A DNA stretch of 64,000 bases from Ruminococcus sp. (lineage in GTDB: Bacteria; Bacillota_A; Clostridia; Oscillospirales; Ruminococcaceae), in NCBI RefSeq assembly GCF_016283395.1, contig NZ_JAEEMU010000041.1, positions 67,436 to 131,435 on the forward strand, read 5' to 3'. The position numbers and the translations under genes were made by a program. Numbering within the stretch: position 1 is the stretch's first letter; each line of letters starts with the position of its first letter. This document shows positions 7,701 through 17,253 of the stretch, one piece after another. The notes beneath the pieces were generated by a model. The model did no database searches and had not been told where the DNA came from. It saw only the letters and a list, made by a program, of their open reading frames with translations.

Positions 7701-10700
7701 TGTTGAAGTTGTAGTAGGCTTCTTTGTTGTTGATGTAGTAGGTTTAGTTGCTGAAGTTATGTTAGGGGTAATTGTTGAAGTTGTAACAGGTTTCTTTGTT
7801 GTTGATGTAGTAGGTTTAACTGTTGTAGTTGTTGAAGTTGTAGTAGGCTTCTTTGTTGTTGATGTAGTAGGTTTAGTTGTTGTAGTTGTTGAAGTTGTAG
7901 TAAGCTTCTTTGTTGTTGATGTAGTAGGTTTAGTTGTTGTAGTTGTTGAAGTTGTAGTAGGCTTCTTTGTTGTTGATGTAGTAGGTTTAGTTGTTGTAGT
8001 CGTTGAAGTTGTAGTAGGCTTCTTTGTTGTTGATGTAGTAGGTTTAGTTGTTGTAGTTGTTGAAGTTGTAGTAGGTTTCTTTGTTGTTGATGTAGTAGCC
8101 TTAGTTGTTGAAGTTGTGGTCTTTGATGTAGTAGATGTTGAAGTCTTAGATGTAGTAGATGTTGAAGTCTTAGATGTAGTAGATGTTGTCTTAGCTGTTG
8201 TTGTAGTTGTAGATGTTGTTGAAGAAGTTGTCTTCTTAGTAGTTGTAGTTGTTGTCATTGAAGTAGGAACGTTGTATACTACTTCGCCTGCAGTGTCTGT
8301 AGACAATGTACCGCCCATTACAGCTGTGAAGTACTCTGAAGGAGCTGTGCCCTTATTGTACTTAGCATAGCCGTTTGTGATTGTACCTGTCTTGATAGCT
8401 TCGATACTTACCTTACCGCCTGTAAGCTTTTCGATAATGTCGATAGTCTTATCTGCCGGGATGTAAATGCCTGCAAGCGGGCTGCTGATGTCAAGCTTGC
8501 CGCTTATAGCTATCTTAGTATTGTTTGTGCAGTAGATACCATAGTTATCTGTACTTGATATCTTACCGCCTGTGATGTTGATCGTACCGTCATTTGAGCT
8601 TGAATAGATTCCGTAACCGTCATCTGCCTTTACAGTTGCACCACTGAGGTTGATAACACCTGAGTAAGATCTGTCAATGAAAATGCCTGCACGGTCATAA
8701 TAACGATTGTTATTAGCAATAGCCTTTGACTCAAGAGTACCGCTTATAAGGTTAGTTGTACCCTTGCTTGATCTGAGTGAGAGCGGATTAGCAGCGTTTG
8801 AAATAACAGTTGCACCGTTAAGAGTAAAGTTACCGTTGCTGTTTACTCCTACTGTTGCGTAATTGTTATTCTTATCATTTCCATAGAAAGTACCGCCAAG
8901 GAGTCTGAGTGTACCGTCTACATTGAACAGTTCATAGCTGCCGGTAGCGTTCATAGTACCTGTCTTTGCCTTGCTACTGTCTCTAACTGTAACTATACCG
9001 TTGCCGCCTATTCTTACTCTGTTGATGCTTACCTTATGACCGTTGAGGTCGAGATCCAGCATTGTATTGCTGTAAATATCGCCTTCAACAGTTACATCGC
9101 AGTCGAGCTTGTACTTACCATGTGTAGGAAGACTGTCCGTCTTGCTCCATGTCTTTGTGTCAGCTTCTACGAATTTAAGGTTGTTGTCAGCAGCGTACTT
9201 CTCTGCATATGTTTCCTTATATCCAACAATAGTATCTACCTTGCTGTTTCTGAGGAAGTTGCCGTTAATGCCTGAAGCATTTGCAACGCTTGCAGGGATA
9301 TAAACTGAAGTTACACCTGAATCGCTGAATACATCATTGCCGATGTATGTTACTGACTCAGGGATCTCAAAGGATTTGAGTAATGTACAGCCGCGGAATG
9401 TTTCACCGCTGAGTGATGTGAATGTAGCAGGAAGAACTGCTGATGTAAGGTTCTTACAATCTCTGAACAAGCCTGATGTATTTAAAGACTTAACTGTGTC
9501 AGGGATAATGATCGACTTGAGACCTGTGCCATAGAATGCACCGTTCTCTATTCTCTCAACAGAAGCAGGGATAACGAGCTCTGTGATAGCTGCATCATTG
9601 TAGAATGCATTATATCCGATTGTCTTTAAGGTATCAGGAAGCTTTATGCCTGTAAGGGCTGTACAGCCGTAGAATGCATTGCTTCCGATAGTTTCAAGTC
9701 CTGATGAGAACTTAACTGATTTAAGTGTTGTTAAATTCTGGAATGCGTTGTAATCGATAGTCTTTATATTTGCAGGTATCTCGATAGATTCAAGCTTTGT
9801 GTTCTGGAAGCAATATCTGCTGATAACTTCAAGCTTTGAAGGTATCTTGATAGATGTTATTCCTGTGCCTGCGAAAGGAGACTGTCCGAGACTTTCAAGT
9901 GACTCAGGAAGCTCGATGCTTGTGAGTGCTGAACAGCCGTTGAATGCATTGCTTCCGATAGTAGTTACAGAATCAGGAATATCAATTGATTTAATTGAAG
10001 TACAGCCGTGGAAAGCCATGTCTCCAATAACAGTTAACGACTCAGGAAGTGCAATTGTTTCAATTGAAGCACAGCCATTGAATGCATAATTTCCGATAGT
10101 AGTCAAAGACTCAGGAAGCTCTACGCCTGTAAGAGCTACACAGCCACTGAATGCATTGTTTCCGATAGTTTCAAGCTTTGAACCAAACTTAACAGTCTTT
10201 AAGTTCGTTGCACTGCCGAATGCATTATCACCGATAGCTGTCATGCTTTCAGGAAGCTCAACAGATTCAACTGCTGAATTATAGAATGCACTTCCTACAA
10301 TTGTTTCTACACTCTCAGGAAGCTTTATTTCCTTAAATGGACTGCCGTAGAATGCACATCTGTCAATTGTCTTAACACTGCTTGGGATACTGATCTCTGT
10401 AAGTGCGCTGCAATTATTGAAAGCATATTCAGGAATAGCTTCAAGCTTTGAAGGAAGCTTTACTGATGTCATCTTTGATGCACCTGCATAAGCATTCTTA
10501 GGAAGCTCTGTACGTGAATCAGAATAAATGATGCTTGTAATGTTTGTATTAGCGAATGAGTTATTAAGTGTCTTTACAGAATCAGGGATAGTGATCTCTG
10601 TTATACCTGTTCCTGTGAAAGGAGTATACCCGATAGTTTCAAGATTCTTAGGAAGTTCGATACTTGTGAGCTTGCTGCAGTTATTGAATGCATAGTTGCC

Positions 10701-13700
10701 AAGAGTTGTCAAAGACTCGGAAAGTGTCACACTTGTAAGTGCAGGACAATAAGAGAATGCATAAGTTCCGATAGTCTTTACAGAATCAGGTAATGTAATG
10801 CTTTCAAGACCTTCACAGTAAGTAAATGCATTATTTCCAATAGATTCAAGCTTTGAAGGGAACTTGATCTTCTTTAAGCTCTTACAATTATAGAAAGCAC
10901 TGTCAGGAATTGCCGTCATGCTGTCAGGAAGCTCGATCTCTTCGATAGATGAACCACTGAAAGCACTGTTGGAAAGTGTTTCGATATTGCTTTCAAGCTT
11001 CAGCTTCTTTATGCCGCTGCTTGTGAAAGCATTTGAACCGATCGATTTAACCGTACTCGGTATTGTAACGCTCTCAAGTGCTGTACAACCGCTGAATGCA
11101 TAGTTCGGAATAGCTGTAAGCTTAGAAGGAAGCTTTACAGATGTCATCTTTGAAGCACCTGCGTAAGCATATGCCGGAAGCTCTGTACGAGAATCAGAAT
11201 ATGTGATAGTCTCGATGTTTGAGCCTGAGAAGACATTATTATTCAAACTCTTTACCGAATCAGGTATCTTGATCTCCTTGATTCCTGTATTGGCAAATAC
11301 ACTATAAGCAATAGTTTCAAGATTCTCGGGAAGCTCAAGCTTTGTAAGCTTTGTACAACCATTGAACGCATAATAGTCTATTCTTGTAACAGAGCTTGGA
11401 AGCTTGATATCAGTAAGCGCAGTACAACCATTGAACGCAGAATATGGGATAGTTGCAATCTTTGAAGAAAGCTTTACTGATCCAAGTGAACTTGCATTTG
11501 CGAATGCATAGTTGCTTAATGAAGTAACAGTCTCAGGAAGCTCTATAGATTCAAGTCCTGAACTCTGGAATGCATAGCTTCCAATGCTTTCAACCGTCTC
11601 AGGGATATCTATGCTCTTGAGAGCTGTACAGCTTGTAAATGCTCCGTAAGGTATCGCTGTGAGCTTTGCAGGGAGCTTAACTGATGTGAGCTTCTTTGAA
11701 CCTGAGCATACATAATTTGGAAGTGTTGTGATATCATCAGCGAATACAACAGATTCAAGATTTGTATTTGCCAACGCATAATTGCTTATGGTCTCAACAG
11801 TAGCAGGTACAGTTAATTCCTTTACACCGCTCTCATAGAAAACATTTGAACCTAAAGATTTTACAGTGCTCGGTATTGTGAACTTTGTAAGACCTGTACA
11901 GCCGCTGAAAGCATTATTAGGAAGAGCTGTAAGCTTTGAAGGAAGCTTTACTGATGTCATCTTTACAGCACCTGCGTAAGCATTTGCAGGAAGTTCTGTA
12001 CGAGAATCAGAATATGTGATAGTCTCAATATTTGAACCAGAGAATGTACTGCTAAGGCTCTTTACTGAATCAGGGATAGTTATTGCCTTTATTCCCGTAC
12101 CTGAGAAAACATTTGAACTTATAGTCTCAAGTGATTCAGGAAGCTCCAGACTTGTAATGTTGCTGCAATTCTGGAAAGCATTGTAATTGATCGTTTTAAG
12201 AGCACTTGGCAGTTTGAGTTCCTTGAGTGAACTACAGCTCTGGAAAGCATATCCTTCTATTGCAGTAACAGTTTCAGGTATCTTCACATCAGTAAGTGAA
12301 GAACAACTTGTAAACATATTACTTGGGATAGATGTAAGCTTTGAAGGAAGCTTTACAGACTTGAGATTTTTAGAACTATTGAACAAACCATAATTGAGCG
12401 TAGTAAACTTATCATCTATCTCAGCAGACTCAAGGTTTGTATTTGCAAAAGCATAGCCAACTATCGTATCAACAGTTGAAGGAACCTTTATGCTCTTTAT
12501 GCTGCTTCCTGCTAAAGCATATGAACCAATAGTCTTTATGTTTGAAGGTATCTCAAAGCTTGTTATCTGAGTACAACCTCTGAATACATAGCTCGGCAAA
12601 GTTGCAAGCTTTGAAGGAAGCTTAGGATCCTTCATCTTTGCAGCACCGCCGTAAGCATAGTTAGGAATTGTTGTTGCGTCATCAGGATAAAGGATAGATT
12701 CAATATTTGAATCAGTGAATGTCTCGGAATTAACATTCTTTACAGAAGCAGGTATCTTGATCTCCTTTATTCCTGTGTTGCTAAAGCAATATGCTCCGAG
12801 TAATGTGATATTCTCAGGAATAGTAATCTTTTCAAGTGAAGTACAATTACTGAAGCAATAGTCAGGTATATTTGTAACCTTGCTTCCAAAATCTACTGAT
12901 GTAAGCTTTGAACAACTATTGAATACACCATAGTTCCAGTGTATTACATGATCAGGCATCTTAAAGCTTTCGATCTTCGTACCTGCAAGACAATATGAAC
13001 CAAGTGTAGTCATTGACTTAGGAATGTTTATTTCCTTTACTCCCGAACCATAGAATGCATTGCTGCCAATGCTTGTAACAGTATCAGGAAGTGTTACCTT
13101 TTCAAGAGCTGTACAGCCGTAGAAAGCACTTGAAGCTACCGTTGTAAGATCAGACGGGAATGTTACACTTTTAAGATTATAACAATCTCTGAATATATCG
13201 TTACCACAGCTGATAGATTTGTCAGGATATGTTACTGTCGTAAACTGTGTATTTCTGAAAGCACGTCCATTTATGTACTTCAGGTTCTTAGGATAATTAA
13301 ACTCTGTAAGACCTGAGGAATAGAATGCCTCGTAGCCGATAGTCTCAACAGTATCAGGAAGCTTAATGCTCTTAAGTGAAGTACAGCCTGAGAACATACC
13401 GCTTTCAATAATCTTGATGTTTGAAGGGAGCTTTACGGAAGCAAGACTTATACAACCGCCGAATGCGTTGGTTCCAATAGTTTCAACAGTATCAGGTATC
13501 TCAAGCTTTGTAAAGCCTGTACTGTTCAAAGCATTGTATTCAATTTTAGTTATATTGTCAAAATTGATACTTGCAAGTTTTGAACAGCCCTGACACATAT
13601 AAGCTGATAATGCAGTAACCTTGCTTGGGAGCTTCAACTCTGTCAGTGATGAACAGTACTGGAAAGCATACGCTCCGATATTTTCAACACTTTCAGGGAT

Positions 13701-15023
13701 ATCAATTGATGAGAGCGAAGAACAATTTGAGAAGAATCCATATGGGATAGCCTTCATATTGCTCGGGAGCTTTGCAGATTTGATGCTTCGGCTATTATAG
13801 AAGACATAGTTTCCCCAGGACTCAACTGTTGAAGGTACATCTATCGACTCAAGAGATGTATTATTGAAGGCATAGTCGCCAACATTTTTTACAGTCTCAG
13901 GGATAGAAACAGACTTTATCTTTGACCATGCAAAAGCATATGATTGTATATCTGTTACCTTCTTGCCGTTTATCTCTGACTGGATAACAGCCTTTGTTGC
14001 TTCATAGTCACAGTAAGCAACCTCAGCATGATCCTTATATACGTTGTAGTATATAAGATCCTTCATTACAACTTCATAATCCTTTGTTGAAGTAGCTGCT
14101 GTTGAAGAAGGATCGATGAGGACATATCCGTCAAAAGGAGTTCCCTTGAGGTAAGAGTCGCTGTCTGTATCAGCCATATGATAAACATTTGTAACATATT
14201 CAGTCTTTACTTTCGGACCTACAAAGCTGAAATATTGCTTATTATAGTTATTGTTTGTACAAATGTTTACGTAATATACATCTTTTGGCTTTGCATCGGC
14301 AGGTACTTCTAAATTCAAGGTTGCAAATGTACCATTTTTACCTTTTTTTACAGTACCGTCTGATGCAGTGCTGCTGCTTGCATATATACCGTAAGTTTTT
14401 CTGCTGCTTGTAGGAGAATAGCTTGAATAACTTACATACATACCTGCTGTTCCGTCTTCTTTTCCGCTTTCAACGCCTTTAAGTGTAAGACGGCTGTCCA
14501 GATCCACATATATCGTCGCATTGGAGTAATACTCATCATTAGCGGCGAAGTTAGCATCATTGACCTTTATAGTCAGAGCTACTGTCGAACCTGGCTTTGC
14601 AACTGTATGGCTTAATGATATTTCCGGATCAGGCTGAAGCCTTTGTGATTCGGGTATAGTAGAAACTGTAGTAGAACTAACTGTCGCTTTGGTTGTCGTA
14701 GTCGTTGTTGTCGTTGTTGCTGATGCAGCAGCTTTTGCAGGTGCGCTTGTAACAGCATCTGATGAAGCAGCTGCCTTTGGTGCAGGAGAAGTTGTTGCGA
14801 CAGGGCTTGTTGTGATTGTTGCGTTGTTTGTCTCCATAATTTTATCAGATGTTATATTGATAATATCTGAAGCGGATATGGAACCGGTCAGTGTTTTTTG
14901 TCCGATATCAGTGTTTGCTGCACCTGCTGAAAGGTTTGCAGGGATCTGCGTTGTGAGCATCGCAGACGCGGCAAGCACGGAAACGAACTTTTTGGTGATC
15001 TTCCCGGGATGTTTATGTCCCAT
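4758..15023 (-). CDS. Giant secreted BspA-like leucine-rich-repeat protein with cohesin-like domain, beta-helix, Thr-rich linkers and dockerin
   Basis: 3421 residues; ATG 8 bases after GGGAGG. Layout: signal peptide (1-36), Thr/Ala-rich spacer (to about 130), a beta-sandwich resembling a cohesin (about 131-310; GSTVALTIKV, then GTFATLNLEVPADAKP), roughly 70 LRR_5 repeats of about 23 residues (325-1955; IPxSVxxIGxxAFxxCxxL), and a right-handed beta-helix-like region (1960-2225). Then come a TTS/KKP linker (2251-2454), CARDB/Ig-like modules (2460-3140), a second TTS/SKP linker (3148-3284), a dockerin (3290-3365; DVNADGLIDAVD, DVNNDGSVDSVD) and a short Thr/Glu tail. BspA-like LRR proteins bind host or plant surfaces. 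The dockerin would fix this one to the cellulosome, so adhesion to substrate is inferred. Whether the N-terminal domain binds a dockerin is unknown. No transmembrane anchor or LPXTG was seen. Confidence 0.92.
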   Translation of the reverse strand: MGHKHPGKITKKFVSVLAASAMLTTQIPANLSAGAANTDIGQKTLTGSISASDIINITSDKIMETNNATITTSPVATTSPAPKAAASSDAVTSAPAKAAASATTTTTTTTTKATVSSTTVSTIPESQRLQPDPEISLSHTVAKPGSTVALTIKVNDANFAANDEYYSNATIYVDLDSRLTLKGVESGKEDGTAGMYVSYSSYSPTSSRKTYGIYASSSTASDGTVKKGKNGTFATLNLEVPADAKPKDVYYVNICTNNNYNKQYFSFVGPKVKTEYVTNVYHMADTDSDSYLKGTPFDGYVLIDPSSTAATSTKDYEVVMKDLIYYNVYKDHAEVAYCDYEATKAVIQSEINGKKVTDIQSYAFAWSKIKSVSIPETVKNVGDYAFNNTSLESIDVPSTVESWGNYVFYNSRSIKSAKLPSNMKAIPYGFFSNCSSLSSIDIPESVENIGAYAFQYCSSLTELKLPSKVTALSAYMCQGCSKLASINFDNITKIEYNALNSTGFTKLEIPDTVETIGTNAFGGCISLASVKLPSNIKIIESGMFSGCTSLKSIKLPDTVETIGYEAFYSSGLTEFNYPKNLKYINGRAFRNTQFTTVTYPDKSISCGNDIFRDCYNLKSVTFPSDLTTVASSAFYGCTALEKVTLPDTVTSIGSNAFYGSGVKEINIPKSMTTLGSYCLAGTKIESFKMPDHVIHWNYGVFNSCSKLTSVDFGSKVTNIPDYCFSNCTSLEKITIPENITLLGAYCFSNTGIKEIKIPASVKNVNSETFTDSNIESILYPDDATTIPNYAYGGAAKMKDPKLPSKLATLPSYVFRGCTQITSFEIPSNIKTIGSYALAGSSIKSIKVPSTVDTIVGYAFANTNLESAEIDDKFTTLNYGLFNSSKNLKSVKLPSKLTSIPSNMFTSCSSLTDVKIPETVTAIEGYAFQSCSSLKELKLPSALKTINYNAFQNCSNITSLELPESLETISSNVFSGTGIKAITIPDSVKSLSSTFSGSNIETITYSDSRTELPANAYAGAVKMTSVKLPSKLTALPNNAFSGCTGLTKFTIPSTVKSLGSNVFYESGVKELTVPATVETISNYALANTNLESVVFADDITTLPNYVCSGSKKLTSVKLPAKLTAIPYGAFTSCTALKSIDIPETVESIGSYAFQSSGLESIELPETVTSLSNYAFANASSLGSVKLSSKIATIPYSAFNGCTALTDIKLPSSVTRIDYYAFNGCTKLTKLELPENLETIAYSVFANTGIKEIKIPDSVKSLNNNVFSGSNIETITYSDSRTELPAYAYAGASKMTSVKLPSKLTAIPNYAFSGCTALESVTIPSTVKSIGSNAFTSSGIKKLKLESNIETLSNSAFSGSSIEEIELPDSMTAIPDSAFYNCKSLKKIKFPSKLESIGNNAFTYCEGLESITLPDSVKTIGTYAFSYCPALTSVTLSESLTTLGNYAFNNCSKLTSIELPKNLETIGYTPFTGTGITEITIPDSVKTLNNSFANTNITSIIYSDSRTELPKNAYAGASKMTSVKLPSKLEAIPEYAFNNCSALTEISIPSSVKTIDRCAFYGSPFKEIKLPESVETIVGSAFYNSAVESVELPESMTAIGDNAFGSATNLKTVKFGSKLETIGNNAFSGCVALTGVELPESLTTIGNYAFNGCASIETIALPESLTVIGDMAFHGCTSIKSIDIPDSVTTIGSNAFNGCSALTSIELPESLESLGQSPFAGTGITSIKIPSKLEVISRYCFQNTKLESIEIPANIKTIDYNAFQNLTTLKSVKFSSGLETIGSNAFYGCTALTGIKLPDTLKTIGYNAFYNDAAITELVIPASVERIENGAFYGTGLKSIIIPDTVKSLNTSGLFRDCKNLTSAVLPATFTSLSGETFRGCTLLKSFEIPESVTYIGNDVFSDSGVTSVYIPASVANASGINGNFLRNSKVDTIVGYKETYAEKYAADNNLKFVEADTKTWSKTDSLPTHGKYKLDCDVTVEGDIYSNTMLDLDLNGHKVSINRVRIGGNGIVTVRDSSKAKTGTMNATGSYELFNVDGTLRLLGGTFYGNDKNNNYATVGVNSNGNFTLNGATVISNAANPLSLRSSKGTTNLISGTLESKAIANNNRYYDRAGIFIDRSYSGVINLSGATVKADDGYGIYSSSNDGTINITGGKISSTDNYGIYCTNNTKIAISGKLDISSPLAGIYIPADKTIDIIEKLTGGKVSIEAIKTGTITNGYAKYNKGTAPSEYFTAVMGGTLSTDTAGEVVYNVPTSMTTTTTTKKTTSSTTSTTTTTAKTTSTTSKTSTSTTSKTSTSTTSKTTTSTTKATTSTTKKPTTTSTTTTTKPTTSTTKKPTTTSTTTTTKPTTSTTKKPTTTSTTTTTKPTTSTTKKLTTTSTTTTTKPTTSTTKKPTTTSTTTTVKPTTSTTKKPVTTSTITPNITSATKPTTSTTKKPTTTSTTTLTTSTTSTTTTQPILRVDGELHVKEMTEDEIIKRGIDIRNPDNFNCVQYSIEADFEAAGVVFNRIVQWDEGYEPLNYVYLEVDGEKPLLITDRPYVYVDEIHAHVIHEETVDEDMYLIIYGESKWLKEFYDVQLIVTNKGTGTLTDCTARLNVPNGLTLVDGSVVEDIGSLAPNQVATRNWCVRGDKEGDYSLSAVFSGMNGSDPFALTYRSQENLHVYAYDALKMTVEVPSLSYYGRNYPIKITLKNVSDKPVYNLETTIKGKQQGSKATLYFTNLDTDGNLTSLGAITKEQTLYTRRGTHYFPVDLNPHQAVTYTVNVPDVWASVFERYVSSYDFDRNTALILQVLEERPELMNVDGIRSVFEAAVGEMPVEHILKDVIVQFYGSNAIDCEIKVKERTPDQRIPVRRVASNTANQLVSELFFEAYKHADKTTNQYINFTNHYIQYVTTDSPFFIDDFDEYINRYNRNLLPFTDELNLILHSHGELPTNIRIEADVIRNFAPFGNSKVKAAASENSFTLADINGTELNEDGSLTVKGDTIIRVSSDQIGASGKLIVDYSDGTTEEIKISNVEKHECKSTSGYTLVAAPKDGKEGLAVRRCDTCGEICDSITINPKATAMLSNKNTYADVKVAVEEAAQLDTKTELSLFGNITIASDITIPENVDVLIAPDTNITVKNGAKIVAKGKVNDFSGREYNLTGNGPLVATTTTTTTTTSTTTTTTTATSSTTSKATTTSTTSTSTTSKPTTTSTTSTSTTSKPTTTSTTSTSTTSKPTTTSTTSTSTTTSKPTTTSTTSTSTTTSKPTTTSTTSTSTTTSKPTTTSSTSTSTTTSEPTTTSTVTTTVPVVVNYGDVNADGLIDAVDASVVLRQYALVATHQDGIIKEENLAAADVNNDGSVDSVDASIILRYYVYYSTITEPVSLEKFVKNNVIESIEIEADAQSDDEPVTTTTTTAATSAEPKTTTTTTTIAVPQTTKVD
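5174..5580 (-). repeat. Tandem coding repeat, Thr/Ser/Lys/Pro linker 2 of the LRR protein
   Basis: Seven or so near-identical 42-45 base units encode TTTSTTSTSTTSKP variants. The DNA copies differ by few bases, which indicates recent expansion or gene conversion. The array links the C-terminal Ig-like modules to the dockerin and is likely to be flexible and perhaps glycosylated. Confidence 0.85.
7665..8265 (-). repeat. Tandem coding repeat, Thr/Lys/Pro linker 1 of the LRR protein
   Basis: A 57-base unit encoding about 19 residues (PTTSTTKKPTTTSTTTTTK) is repeated about six times almost unchanged at DNA level. Degenerate SKTSTSTT units lie at its N-terminal side. It joins the beta-helix-like region to the Ig-like modules. 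Long valine-rich reading frames on the opposite strand are only its mirror image. Confidence 0.85.
10490..12720 (-). repeat. Higher-order repeat within the LRR domain
   Basis: A recognisable block recurs with its YSDSRTELP or YPDDATTIP segment near 12661, 11991, 11174 and 10501, each followed by YAGAxKMTSVKLPSKL. The spacings are about 670, 817 and 673 bases, that is about 223 residues, with the middle unit longer by about two LRRs. This points to duplication of whole groups of nine to ten LRRs. Confidence 0.6.
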
Positions 15024-15073
15024 TTCAATTACCTCCCTTATTAAAAATTAAATGAATGTAATTCACCACAATA

Positions 15074-15101
15074 ATTATACCATGATGAGGGGAAAGGTCA
15101 A
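15074..15101 (-). promoter_or_regulatory. Sigma-A promoter of the giant LRR gene
   Basis: Minus strand: TTGACC (15101-15096), a 16-base spacer, and an extended -10 TGGTATAAT with TATAAT at 15079-15074. The ATG at 15023 lies about 45 bases after the expected start. Confidence 0.65.
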
Positions 15102-15315
15102 TAGAAACGGAACTTTTGTAAACAAATTTTGGTAAAAGCTACCTAACTTGTAGCAATATTCAATGTCAAAACTACTAAAAGTAATAAAAATTGCAGATTT
15201 AGTTTGTTTAAAAATAGTAACATTTGTTTTAAAATATATGGCTATATAAGTTATATATCATGATTTATTAATGAATATCACAAAAAACGCAATCAGCAGT
15301 AACCTATCGCCTGTC

Positions 15316-15344
15316 TTGACATTAAAACTGTAATGTTGTATGAT
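15316..15344 (+). promoter_or_regulatory. Sigma-A promoter of the two-component system
   Basis: TTGACA at 15316-15321, a 17-base spacer and TATGAT at 15339-15344, one base from consensus. The leader to the ATG at 15419 is about 68 bases. The rest of 15024-15418 is A+T-rich and holds the divergent LRR promoter; nothing else is evident. Confidence 0.7.
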
Positions 15345-15418
15345 TTTAATATCTTATTTGCTGCAAAAAATGCGGCTAAAACTTCATTTCATACATTTTT
15401 TTAAACACGGAGGACAAC

Positions 15419-16102
15419 ATGAGAAACAGTATCCTTATTATAGATGATGATGCAGACCTTTCTTTCGTAATATCAGATATGCTTGAAGGCTACGGCTACG
15501 ACGTAACAGCTGCCGAAACTGCCGAAGAAGCCTTTGAGCTTCTGAGCAAAGCAAGCTTTGATCTCATTCTTCTTGACATAAATCTCCCCGATTCTACAGG
15601 ATTTGAGATATGCAGCGAGCTTCGCAGGGTATCAGATGTACCTGTTATCTTTGCAAGTGCCCGTACAAGCGAATCCGACAGGATAACAGGCTTTGACATA
15701 GGCGGAGACGACTACCTTCCAAAACCCTATTCTATGGCTGAGCTTTTCTCACGCATAAAAGCTCTCATGCGCAGAGCCTACGGAGACAGCGGCGAGAAAA
15801 AGTCAATATCTTTCGGCAATGTTAATGTTGATATCTCCGCACGTTCGGTCACTAAGAACGGAGCTGCCGTGGCACTTTCCCTAAAAGAGTTCGACCTCCT
15901 CGCTTATCTGTGCGAACATATGGGTACGGCTGTATCAAAGGAAGCTCTGCTTTCAGCGGTATGGGGAGCTTTTTCCGCTGTAGAAACGTCAACTCTTGCA
16001 GTACATATACGCTGGCTCCGCGAAAAGCTTGAGGACGATCCTGCGTCACCGCGATACATTAAAACAGTCTATAAAGTAGGCTATATACTGGAGGTCGAAT
16101 AA
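15419..16102 (+). CDS. OmpR-family response regulator
   Basis: A 227-residue two-domain regulator. The receiver has the acidic pocket at Asp9-Asp11, phospho-acceptor Asp53 (LLDINLP), Ser80 and Lys102 (LPKPY). A winged-helix DNA-binding domain follows from about 128 (SLKEFDLLAYL, then HIRWLREKLEDDP). The stop overlaps the ATG of the downstream kinase by one base, so the two are coupled. Its target is probably the adjacent exporter, because a direct repeat suited to an OmpR dimer lies just before that gene's -10 box. Confidence 0.95.
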   Translation: MRNSILIIDDDADLSFVISDMLEGYGYDVTAAETAEEAFELLSKASFDLILLDINLPDSTGFEICSELRRVSDVPVIFASARTSESDRITGFDIGGDDYLPKPYSMAELFSRIKALMRRAYGDSGEKKSISFGNVNVDISARSVTKNGAAVALSLKEFDLLAYLCEHMGTAVSKEALLSAVWGAFSAVETSTLAVHIRWLREKLEDDPASPRYIKTVYKVGYILEVE

Positions 16103-17253
16103 TGAAAAGCAGGATAATCGGCATTACACTTTTCTTCATAATGCTTATCGCAGGTGTTTCTGTATTTTTCGTGCATAACGAGAAAAAAAGTTACGACTCC
16201 GACTCAAACGGTGAACTGATAGTCTCGCTGAACGAAGTGGAGCAGCTCATACATATGGGTGAAACAGAGAAAGCTGCCGAAAAAGCAGCCCTGCTCAAAG
16301 ATACTATACGCCGTCAGGAAAAGCCTGTTCGTGAAAACTCAGATACATTTATTATATGTATCATAGGCTGTATTTTCGCGGTCACTGTTTTCGGATATGT
16401 GTATTTCTCCATACTCCGCCCCTTTGATAAGATGAAGGCTTTTGCCGAGAAAATAGCTCAGGGAAACTTTGATATCCCACTGAACTACGAACGTTCAAAC
16501 TATTTTGGCAGTTTCACATGGGCATTCGACAGTATGCGCCGTGAGATAACGAAAGCGCGAGCCTGTGAGCGCGAAGCCATAGACAATAACAAGACCGTTA
16601 TCGCTACGCTTTCGCATGATATTAAAACTCCTGTTTCTTCAATAAGAGCCTATGCAGAGGGACTTGACGCAAATCTTGACAGCTCTCCCGAAAAAAGGCG
16701 CAAATACTTATCGGTGATTATGCGCAAGTGCGATGAAGTATCCAAGCTCACAAACGATCTTTTCCTGCACACGCTCTCCGACCTTGACAAACTGAAAATA
16801 CACCCCGAACAGCTGGAGCTGACTGAGTTTATGGAAAACACCGTCAGGGAAATAGCTGCCGAGCATGATGATATCAGCTTTATCCGTCCGGACTTCACAG
16901 CCGAGGTAAGTGCAGACAGGAACAGGATCATGCAAATCACTGAGAACCTTATAAACAACGCAAGGAAATACGCTCATACGGATATAAATGTATCTATGGA
17001 GCTTGAACAGCACGATGTGCTCATACGCTTCCGCGACTTTGGCAGCGGTATCCCCGACTCGGATATGCCGTTCATATTCGGCAAGTTCTATCGCGGAAAG
17101 AATTCGGGCAATGAGCAGGGCTCAGGTCTCGGACTTTATATCGTAAAATACCTGACCGAAGCTCAGAACGGAGAGGTAAGCCTCAGAAACTGCCCCGATG
17201 GAGGTCTCGAAGTAACCATATCGCTCCCCTTGCTTAATTCGGGATTATCTTAA
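16102..17253 (+). CDS. Membrane sensor histidine kinase
   Basis: 383 residues with two transmembrane helices (about 5-24 and 83-104) around a short external segment of about 58 residues, then HAMP, a HisKA dimerisation domain with His172 (LSHDIKTPVSSIRAY), and an HATPase_c domain with N box NNARKYAH, G1 DFGSGIP and G2 GSGLGLYIVKYL. The small external region is typical of kinases that respond to membrane-active or transporter-linked signals rather than bind a large ligand. It is the cognate partner of the regulator encoded immediately upstream, with which it overlaps. Confidence 0.95.
   Translation: MKSRIIGITLFFIMLIAGVSVFFVHNEKKSYDSDSNGELIVSLNEVEQLIHMGETEKAAEKAALLKDTIRRQEKPVRENSDTFIICIIGCIFAVTVFGYVYFSILRPFDKMKAFAEKIAQGNFDIPLNYERSNYFGSFTWAFDSMRREITKARACEREAIDNNKTVIATLSHDIKTPVSSIRAYAEGLDANLDSSPEKRRKYLSVIMRKCDEVSKLTNDLFLHTLSDLDKLKIHPEQLELTEFMENTVREIAAEHDDISFIRPDFTAEVSADRNRIMQITENLINNARKYAHTDINVSMELEQHDVLIRFRDFGSGIPDSDMPFIFGKFYRGKNSGNEQGSGLGLYIVKYLTEAQNGEVSLRNCPDGGLEVTISLPLLNSGLS

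Noticed and set aside
7681..8370. Second valine-rich plus-strand open frame
   Set aside because: Same cause: reverse complement of the Thr/Lys/Pro linker array.
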